A stretch of DNA of 64,000 nt, taken from positions 534,314-598,313 of the forward strand of contig ML681995.1 in the NCBI GenBank assembly GCA_007922195.1, written 5' to 3'. Source of the stretch: Podocnemis expansa (Eukaryota > Chordata > Testudines > Podocnemididae). The notes below the pieces were generated by a model. It had not been told where the DNA came from. It was given only the letters and a program-made list of their open reading frames with translations, and did no database searches. The position numbers and the translations under genes were made by a program. Below are positions 57,150 through 64,000 of this stretch, piece after piece (within the stretch, counting starts at the first letter, position 1; each line of letters opens with the position of its first letter).

Positions 57150-57463
57150 CGCTATCGAAATAGCCGTTGTTTCAAAACAACGTCGTTCAGACACGTTGTT
57201 TCGAAACAATGGGTTTGGCCCCATTGTTTTGAAACAGCCATTTCAAAACAACGTGTCTGAACACTGTTGTTTCAGAACAGCCATTTCAAAACAATGGCTA
57301 TTTCGACAGCAGCCAAGGTTTACCTGTTTCAAAACAACGGTCGTTATTTTGAAAGGACGGAGTCCCGTCGTTTTGAAATAACGAAACATCATGTGGACCT
57401 GGCAAGTTTTATTTCGAAACAATGGCTGTTGTTCCAAAATAAAACTCTCGTGTGGACATACCC
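57150..57463. repeat. Right subterminal palindrome array
   Basis: A series of TTGTTTCGAAACAA, TTATTTTGAAATAA and related words runs between the Myb-like gene start and the right terminus. More CpG cores are intact than at the left end. As it lies upstream of the Myb gene it may also contain its promoter (inference). Confidence 0.75.
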
Positions 57464-57466
57464 AGA

Positions 57467-58440
57467 GAGAGTCAAAGCGCAGAAACACTTCCAAAAATTT
57501 TTCTTATCTGAAAACCTATATCTGTGTATCAGACATCAGTTAGTGTCCTTGCATGCTTTATATGGTCCCAAGGTGAGGAGAAGTTTGGAAGTCTACGGGA
57601 GATACACAACCTACATCGTAGTACTCTATGTAGCTTCCATATCTATTCCCTGTTGACTGCTGTCAAATTAGGCTGGCAGTGTAGACCACGTCACAGAGCT
57701 TCAGAAACTCACAAATGATGTTAATTGATTTGTCCATGGATACTGAGTTGACTTGGATGTGAAATTTAAGGTCAGGGCTGCATAGAGGTTTTTGGGGTTC
57801 TGGTGCAAAATTTGAAACTGAGGATCCTGACCTGTCCTAAATAATTACAGTTGAGGAAAAGCTGGCAGCAGAAGAGGTTTGGCAAGTGGGTGTGCACCAC
57901 ACTCACTCTGCAGCAGAAGCTCATATCCCATAGGACTTTGCCCACTTTCCTAAAATCTGGTATGCAGGAGCTGGAGCACCATTCAGATTTGCTAGGTGGC
58001 GCCTCTGTTACAAAAGAAGGGCCACTACGCCAAATTCAAGTGAGTGGCCTGGTGACCTAGCGTAATGATGTTTTGTTTGGGAAGCCCTCTAAAAAATGGG
58101 GTCTGGATAGACTTATCAAGTGGATTACTCCCAGTCAAGCTGTGTTATGCTGTTTGAACAAAAACTGAGGGAACTGTTGATGTGAACTCCTGCAAACTAA
58201 AATTGCTGAGCTTCAGACAGTTCTAAGCAAAACCTCTAAGGATGCAAGCATTTCAAGAGAATCAGATTTAATTTAACAATTCATTTGTTCATTTTTAAAT
58301 CAAATTGTTATGAAAAATATGGCCCAAAACCCCACCATCTATCACTTGTGAAGGAGATGGCAAAAAGGAAACTCTAGCAAATTGATGTATAAAATATCTT
58401 GAGAAACTTAGAAGTGCCAAGCATTGGCAGGCCATTAATG
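57467..58440. other. No gene seen
   Basis: Unique sequence without recognisable exon or recent mobile element. Confidence 0.5.
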
Positions 58441-58447
58441 AAAAGCC

Positions 58448-58490
58448 TACTGAACTAGACTAATATGGCTACCTCTTTGGAACTACACAA
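58448..58490 (-). repeat. SINE-like repeat tail fragment
   Basis: 'ctgaactagactaatatggc' and 'tacctctttggaact' match the end of the SINE family at 13.6 kb. Only the last 40 bases remain. Confidence 0.65.
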
Positions 58491-59256
58491 TTGAAAGGAT
58501 CTGAAACAAGTTATATAAAAACACTTATTAAAACTGACGCTCATCACTAATGGAAGAAAAAACTGTTTGCTTTATTTATAATACCTTAAGTAAACTAAGT
58601 TTTTTTTTAAAAAAATGCTGCTATTCAAAGGTTAAATTCAGCATGTTTTAGCAGTGGAACTGAAGAGTAATATTACAAGTTTTTGCAACTCAGCACTTGC
58701 TTGCAGATCCTTATCATTTATTAATCACATGCTGCCAATGTATTTTAACTTGGACAGCCTTCTGCATTAACTCAGCACCTGTTTAACAAGCCATGACTTC
58801 CCTGATAGACAAAGTTTCTATTGATTTCAATTCTCATCATGTCAGCAGACTATATAAGTGGACTCTGAATCCAGTGTTCTCAGTTGAGAGAGGAAAAAAG
58901 CTTTTCTTGGTTACTTGGCAGTGACTTACCCTTACCATGAATCCTTTCCTAGGGTGTAAGTAAAGGTATCAAGCCACAAGTATGTAAGAGCCTATGCTAA
59001 TAAACTGATTAAGCATCTGAAGATGCCCATTGTGAACTAGATAGAGCCAGAAGCCTGACCTCACTGAGGCTGAGGAGGGTGCCAGTACTTTGATGAAATT
59101 CTCAGTTAAGTCATGCTGTACTTTCTCCCATGAATCTAGAGTGCCTAGGGAATGTTACACAGATTTCTAACCTTAACTGTCCTGGGTGAAGCCTTGATAT
59201 TAGTTTTATGGGCCTCTAGAATGATGAGAAAAACAAGATAAATACAGAAAAAGAAC
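58491..59256. other. No gene seen
   Basis: AT-rich non-repetitive sequence. The part at 58,690-58,880 has no recognisable repeat and might be conserved non-coding sequence, but nothing in this single sequence shows it. Confidence 0.45.
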
Positions 59257-59258
59257 TG

Positions 59259-60585
59259 CTGTATATAATTGGGTATAAGCTGATCCAGGCACAAGCCGAC
59301 CCCCCCCCCAATTCTGAGCCCCCAAAAAGCAGCTAAAATTGGTGATCCAGGTATAAGTCAAGGTCCCTTTTTGGCCTTGGCTCCTAACCTCTGACCCACT
59401 GCTGCTGGCTTCCTCTGGAGTTTCTGACAGCTTCCCTACCCCAAAATCTCTGCTGCTGCTTTTCCCTTGCCCCCTCGCTGTCCATTCCTCACTCCTGCTT
59501 TGCCCTTTCCTCACTTTCCTCACCCCTGCTGCCCCCCTGCTCTGCCCTTTCCTCACCGCTACATCTCTGCCCACTTCTCAGTTTCCTGCTGCTGCCTCCT
59601 GCGCTGCCCTTTCCTCACTGTTGCCCCCCTGCTCCCACCTGCTCTGCCCTTTCCTCACTGCCGTCACCCCTGCTGCCCCCCTGCTTGGCCCTTTCCTCAC
59701 TGCTACCCCCGTGCTCACTTCAGTTCCCTGCTGCTGCCCCCTGCTCCTCCTGCTGCCCCCTTCTCTGACCTTCCCTCACTGCTGCCCCCTGCTCTGCCCC
59801 TTTCTCACTGCTGCTCTCTGCTCCTCCTGCTGCCCCCTCCTCACTGCCACCCCCTACTCTGCCCTTCCCTCACTGCTACCTGCTGCCCCCCCTGCTCTGA
59901 CCTTTCCTCACTGCTGCCCCCCTTCTCTGCCCCTTCCCCACTGGTGCCCCACTGCTCCTCCTGCTGCCCCCCTGGCTCTTCACTGCTGCCCCCCTGCTCC
60001 CTCCTCAGTTCCCTGCTGTTGCTCCCCTGTTCCCCAACACCCTTTCCCTGACATCCCCCAACCCCTGCTGCTGCTCTTCCCAGCCTGCCAGGCACCCCCC
60101 CAATCCCCAGTCCTGCTTCTCTGGGCTCCCCAAAAACCCTGGGTCCTCCTGCTGCTTTCCTGGACTCTGCGACCCCCCCAATGCCCGAACCCTGCCGTCC
60201 CTTCCCTGGCATCCCTGAACCCCCCCAAAATACCCTCCTGGCCATCCCATCACTTTCCCCAACTCCCCGACCCGCTCCCCAACCCCTGGGCTCTGCCACC
60301 ACTTCCCTGGCCTCCCTGAATCCCCCCCTCAATGTCCAGGCTGACCCCCCCCAGACCCTCTTACGTGGCCGCGCCAGACACCGGGGTCCCTTCCTTTCTC
60401 CAGCCCCAGCCCCAGCCGACTGCCCAAGATGGCCGCCCAGGAACACTGGGGCTCCGGCCTGCCACATGGTCTGGGAAACTCCTGGGAGGGGCTGTCTACC
60501 GTATTCCCTTGAGTATAAGCCAAGAGCCTGTTTTGAAGCCAATTTTCAGGCACAAAATTTTCGGCTTATACGCGATGATATACGG
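59259..60585. mobile_element. TA-type DNA transposon of the TATAAGCCGA family, copy 2
   Basis: The left end CTGTATATAATTGGGTATAA pairs with the right end TTATACGCGATGATATACGG. TA follows on the right (60,586-60,587) and TG, probably a mutated TA, precedes on the left. Subterminal 'tttcaggcacaaaatttt' matches 'tttcaggcacaaaaatct' in copy 1 at 35.75 kb. The 1.3-kb interior is largely a CT-rich minisatellite. Proline-rich frames of up to 233 codons are by-products of it. Confidence 0.78.
59410..60060. repeat. CT-rich minisatellite
   Basis: Imperfect units centred on 'ctgctctgccctttcctcac' and 'tgctgccccc', about 35-45 bases each, repeat more than a dozen times. One strand is almost pure pyrimidine, so it could form triplex or slipped structures. 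Confidence 0.8.
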
Positions 60586-60587
60586 TA

Positions 60588-60905
60588 GGCAGAATACAGA
60601 AAAATACAGGAAAAAAATAAGGAAATGTGTGCACTTTCCCATTTGTATCAACAGGAGACTCAATTATAGCTTCTACTACAATGTGGGACTATGGATCAGT
60701 TGCGTGGTAAGGAAGGACCATGCTATTGATTCCCACTTAGAGTGTCTGTACATGGGCACTGTTGGTTTCTCCTTGGCCCCTGAATCCAGCAGAAACATAA
60801 AATTAGGGGTTCCAACTTCTTGGCAGTTTATGGTAAGTCTTGTGACATTCAGTATGTTTCTTAAAGTCCCAGCTCCAGAAGTCAGGTGATTTGGTGAAAA
60901 TCTAG
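60588..60905. other. No gene seen
   Basis: Unique sequence between two transposons. A 185-codon frame that starts in the minisatellite runs through it but has no domain and is not credible. Confidence 0.5.
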
Positions 60906-60907
60906 GC

Positions 60908-61109
60908 CAGGGGTGTCAGACTCATTCAATGTGGGGAGCCATGTTGGAAGGCAGGACACCTGTTGCAAGCCACATGGCCACGTGGGTTCCCCAGTCCTTT
61001 TCCCCTCCATGTTCAGAGCAAGACAGTGTCATTTTGCAGCCCATTTTCTGATCATAACAAAAAAAATTGATCCTGATCTGACCCGCAGGCTGTGAGTTTG
61101 ATGCCCCTG
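60908..61109. mobile_element. Short hAT-like element
   Basis: The left end CAGGGGTGTCAGACTCATT and right end GTGAGTTTGATGCCCCTG are clear inverted repeats. The flanking octamers (ATCTAGGC and GATTTCAA) do not match, so the duplication has decayed or the element has been rearranged. Internal text 'gcaagccacatggcc' and 'gacccgcagg' fits a family common in reptiles as I recall. Confidence 0.72.
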
Positions 61110-62425
61110 GATTTCAAACAAACAGGTAAACTTCTGTACTTCGTTGTTGTGGAGAGAACCTGGGAAATGAGAATCCAAAAGGGCACAAACACTGGAAGGC
61201 AAATAAAAAGAACCCTTGTTGACTTATAAACACTTGTCATAATTCTGGGGGCTTGATTCGTGATTCCTGAATAGTTGGAGTTGGCAACACTGAAGGTGAG
61301 TTTTTCTGTGAAGAACATTTCCTTAAGATAATATTATGTTCCTGGCCTTATACCTGTGTGCAGAGGAGACCATCTCTTCAGTATATTAGCTGCCATTCTC
61401 CCTCTCACTCATGTCTTTATGTTAGACATCAGAGAAGAGGTTTGATATATCTAGGGTTACTAGTGGGCTAATCTTTTGGTATTTCCTTTTTTCCTGCTCT
61501 GTTATCAGTTGTTTTGTTTAGTAAGCTTTTTCTTTTCCTTTCTTTTCTTTTTTAAGGGTGTTTGTGTTTGAGCATATATATACCTGTGGGTATACCCACA
61601 CGCATGCCTAATTTTTACTTGACTATTTGAGACATGGGCCATTTGGGGATTTTTTATTTGTACAACACCTAGCACAATGTGAACCACAGTGAGGGCTCTG
61701 ACTAGGACCTGTAGGTAATAGAGCTTACACAGTAGTAGTAGTTATAGTAATTTCACAGTAGTGTAGATCAGAGATCCCATTCCTTTTAAGACTTTGGTGT
61801 TACATAAGCTTGAACTGATGTAAGAGTAAAGAGAAACAGGCCCTAGATTTCTTGTTGAATTACAAAAGTAATCTTTTAAAATCTTCATGATCATAGCACA
61901 TGGGTCTGTACCTGAATTATCAACACGATGATGACTCATGAAATTATTTTTGAAGATAAATGACAACATTTTCAATAGCCTTTAAATTACATAAAAGTCT
62001 TAATCCCTATTTTTGAAAATCATTAAGGCACTTAGTAGCCTAAATTCCATTGAAAGTCAAGACTCGTAAACAACTAATTGTCTTTGGAAAATGGAGGGCT
62101 GGATCTAAAATCTCTTAGGTACTTTTAAAAATATTATCCAAAGCTTTTTTCTTTAAAAAAAATAAAAAGAAGTTAAATTTCTGGGGTAATACTGACTGTA
62201 TCCATTAACATGTACAGTGTCTGATACATGAGCAAACTGTGAATTCCTTTTTTTTTCTTACCAGAAAGTAGAAAACATGCCCTGTAGTTAGACTGCTGAT
62301 GCACGCTATGGTTTTGACCAATATCATCCATCTCTCTTCCCAGAGAATATTACAGATTGACTACAGGGACTCATAGATATAACTTGTTGCCTAGGCTTAT
62401 GCATCCATACAAATATTTTTGCATA
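61110..62425. other. No gene seen
   Basis: AT-rich unique sequence with T-rich runs and no recognisable exon. Confidence 0.5.
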
Positions 62426-62429
62426 GTTT

Positions 62430-62700
62430 TAAGGCCAGAAAGGATCATTATGGTCATTTAGTCTGATTTCTTGAAAAACACAGAACTGGGAACCTCAGAC
62501 AAAAATTTCTATATCACACTTATAATTTATGAGTCAGCTAGAGCATATCATTTAGAAAGACATTTAATATTGATTTCAAGACCACAAATAGTGGGGAGCC
62601 TTCCACTTTCCTAGTTAAGTTATTCTATGTATCACTGTTAAGTCTGACTTTCTCTAGCTTCAGCTTCTAGCCACTGAATCTTTTCGTACCTTTCCCTGCT
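62430..62700 (+). repeat. GGCCAGAAGGGACCA family, copy 2
   Basis: 'aaggccagaaaggatcatta', 'tcatttagtctgatttctt', 'aacacagaactgggaac' and 'gcatatcatttagaaagaca' align with the copies at 23.6 and 62.85 kb. Confidence 0.7.
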
Positions 62701-62849
62701 AAATTAAAAAGTCATCTACTATCAGAAATCTTTGTTCTCCAGACATGGAATAATTTTCATTGCTCTTGTTTGAATCTCTTCCTATTTTTCAACATCCATC
62801 TTGAACTCTGGACACTATAACTGGACACAGTTGTTCTAGTAATGATTCA

Positions 62850-63130
62850 TAGATTTCAAGGTATGAAAGGACCACTGTGATCATCTAGTCTGATCTTTGG
62901 TATAGTACAGGCCATAGAACTTCTCCAAAGTAATTCCAAGAATGTATCTTTTAGAAAAACATTCAATCAAATTAAAAAATAAAGACAGTGATAAAAATCC
63001 ATTAAGACTGTTGGTAAATTGTTCCTATGGTTAATTACCTTCATTCACAGTTAAAAAATTGCACCTTATTTCCAATCCAAAATTGTCTAGTTTCTATTTC
63101 CAGTCACTGGATCATGTTATACTCTTCTTT
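62850..63130 (+). repeat. GGCCAGAAGGGACCA family, copy 3
   Basis: 'ggtatgaaaggaccactgtg', 'atcatctagtctgatctttg', 'gtacaggccatagaacttct' and 'aaattgttcctatggttaat' match the family. Copies 2 and 3 lie only about 150 bases apart in the same orientation. This is the most complete copy. Confidence 0.72.
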
Positions 63131-64000
63131 GCTGAAGACTGACAAGCACATTATTAGATATTTTTCCTCATGTCTGTACATATAAACTAATCCTGTAATC
63201 ATCTCTGTGTTCAACTAAACATATTGAATTCTTTGGCTCTATTGCTATAATACAAGTTTTCCAATAATTTAATCATTCTCAGTCAAACAGTTATAGAAAT
63301 CTAAGTATACTCTGTCAACACAGATACCTTTCTCAACCACGAGGAGAGAAAAAAAACAAAAACAAAAAACCAACTCCAACACACATTTGTTTGGCAGGAC
63401 CTATTTGCTGTACACCTGTATTGACTGGAATGTGTTATGCTATCATTCTTCAAAATTTATGTCTAGTTCCATCCTAAATTTTAGTCTGGCATAAAATATG
63501 TACCACAAGCTTGAGTCTTCATTGCCCTTCTCTCATTTTATTATTTATACCAGTGCAAAGTGGATGCAAAAAGATAAAATTCTAATTTGCTTTTGTTTTT
63601 CAGTCACTTTGCTCTCCTATAAATGACTACACAAAAGATCAGGCAATGGAGAAACAGGCCTCGTCTTTACCAGTAAATTGAAATAACATTTTCTGTGGAA
63701 GTTCTGATGAAAAATATCAAGCTTTTGTTTATTTGCTTTCTGACCTGGTGCTATTTATTGTTTATGGCATTAATCTGAAATGTATTTATTGACAGATTAA
63801 GAGAAACACACACACTACTGGACCCTTTGAACCCCAAATCAAAACAGAAGCTGTGTTACATACTGACTCCAACAGGAATTTATCATCTCAATCTTAAGGA
63901 AAAATCAAAGACTCTCTTGGCAGTTGGTATTCCCAAAAACTAATTGCTGGGAAACTCTGCTGAAAGAAATGAGATATTTCTTTGCTTTTGACTGAGGCTA
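63131..64000. other. No gene seen
   Basis: AT-rich unique sequence to the end of the window, with no recognisable exon or mobile element. Confidence 0.5.

Larger units (their letters stand above)
53538..57463. mobile_element. PIF/Harbinger transposon, two-gene type, TSD AGA
   Basis: The left end GGCTATGTCCACACACAAAG and right end CTCGTGTGGACATACCC are inverted repeats. AGA flanks both sides (53,535-53,537 and 57,464-57,466). Subterminal arrays of TTATTTCGAAATAA and TTGTTTCGAAACAA occupy about 170 bases at the left and 310 at the right. Inside are a broken transposase gene (plus strand, 54.07-54.52 kb) and a Myb/SANT-like gene (minus strand, 57.06-55.72 kb) with convergent polyadenylation signals. 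A hAT element is inserted at 54,862-55,670. The plan is that of known PIF/Harbinger elements. This copy cannot make an active transposase. Confidence 0.88.

Noticed and set aside
59467..60588. Proline/cysteine-rich frames up to 233 codons
   Set aside because: They arise from the CT-rich minisatellite inside a TA-type transposon; all frames are open in the same region.
60908..61109. 8-bp target duplication for this hAT-like element
   Set aside because: The flanking octamers ATCTAGGC and GATTTCAA do not match, so I do not claim one.

Overview
This window is eukaryotic, non-coding and packed with transposable elements. I find no host gene exon, no tRNA or rRNA gene and no CRISPR array. The background is AT-rich with short spurious ORFs. 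The repeat content points to a reptile, most likely a cryptodiran turtle: a tRNA-derived SINE with a box B and a CR1-like tail ending in (TTGA)n (17.6 kb), a CR1 LINE 3' end (23.0-23.2 kb), old MIR copies, and many DNA transposons whose ends read GG(C/G)TATGTCYACAC. A softshell turtle is possible, but that is a guess from the abundance of TTTCGAAA-type repeats.

Layout. 1-4.9 kb: unique sequence with one short hAT element. 4.9-9.1 kb: a dense cluster of PIF/Harbinger-like elements, including a SINE split by a MITE (6,011-6,392), two related termini lying head to head (about 6,895-7,464) and a decayed Myb-like gene (about 7.5-8.8 kb). 12.7-14.1 kb: a 1.4-kb Harbinger-like element carrying a SINE. 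16.5-17.3 kb: a palindrome-rich element with a 400-base assembly gap. 18.9-19.3 kb: a MITE built of TTCGAA/TTCAGACTAA palindromes. 21.7-31 kb: several hAT elements, CR1 and MIR. 32.5-33.5 kb: a diverged direct duplication. 34.9-36.0 kb: a Harbinger-like element holding a second TA-flanked transposon and a SINE. 38.7-41.5 kb: more hAT elements. 43.3 kb: a fold-back SINE. 45.35-46.35 kb: a GC-rich Harbinger-like element with a perfect 29-bp-arm palindrome. 52.7-57.5 kb: a stack of three adjacent Harbinger-type elements. 59.3-60.6 kb: a TA-type transposon swollen by a CT-rich minisatellite. The rest is unique or ancient repeat sequence.

The most informative object is 53,538-57,463, a nearly full-length PIF/Harbinger transposon with a 3-bp AGA target duplication. 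It has the classic two-gene plan: a transposase gene running right from the left end and a Myb/SANT-like gene running left from the right end, with convergent polyadenylation signals 37 bases apart. The transposase is truncated after its helix-turn-helix region, so no DDE catalytic domain remains. The Myb gene keeps a recognisable GT-AG intron with compatible phase but has a one-base frame shift. An 809-bp hAT element with a perfect 8-bp duplication sits in the Myb 3' UTR.

The recurring theme is a group of elements that share nearly the same terminal repeats and 3-bp target duplications but fill their ends with different short palindromes (TTTCGAAA, AAGTCGACTT, AGTTCGAACT). These arrays may be binding sites for the element-encoded Myb-like protein and transposase. 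That is an inference, not something shown by the sequence.
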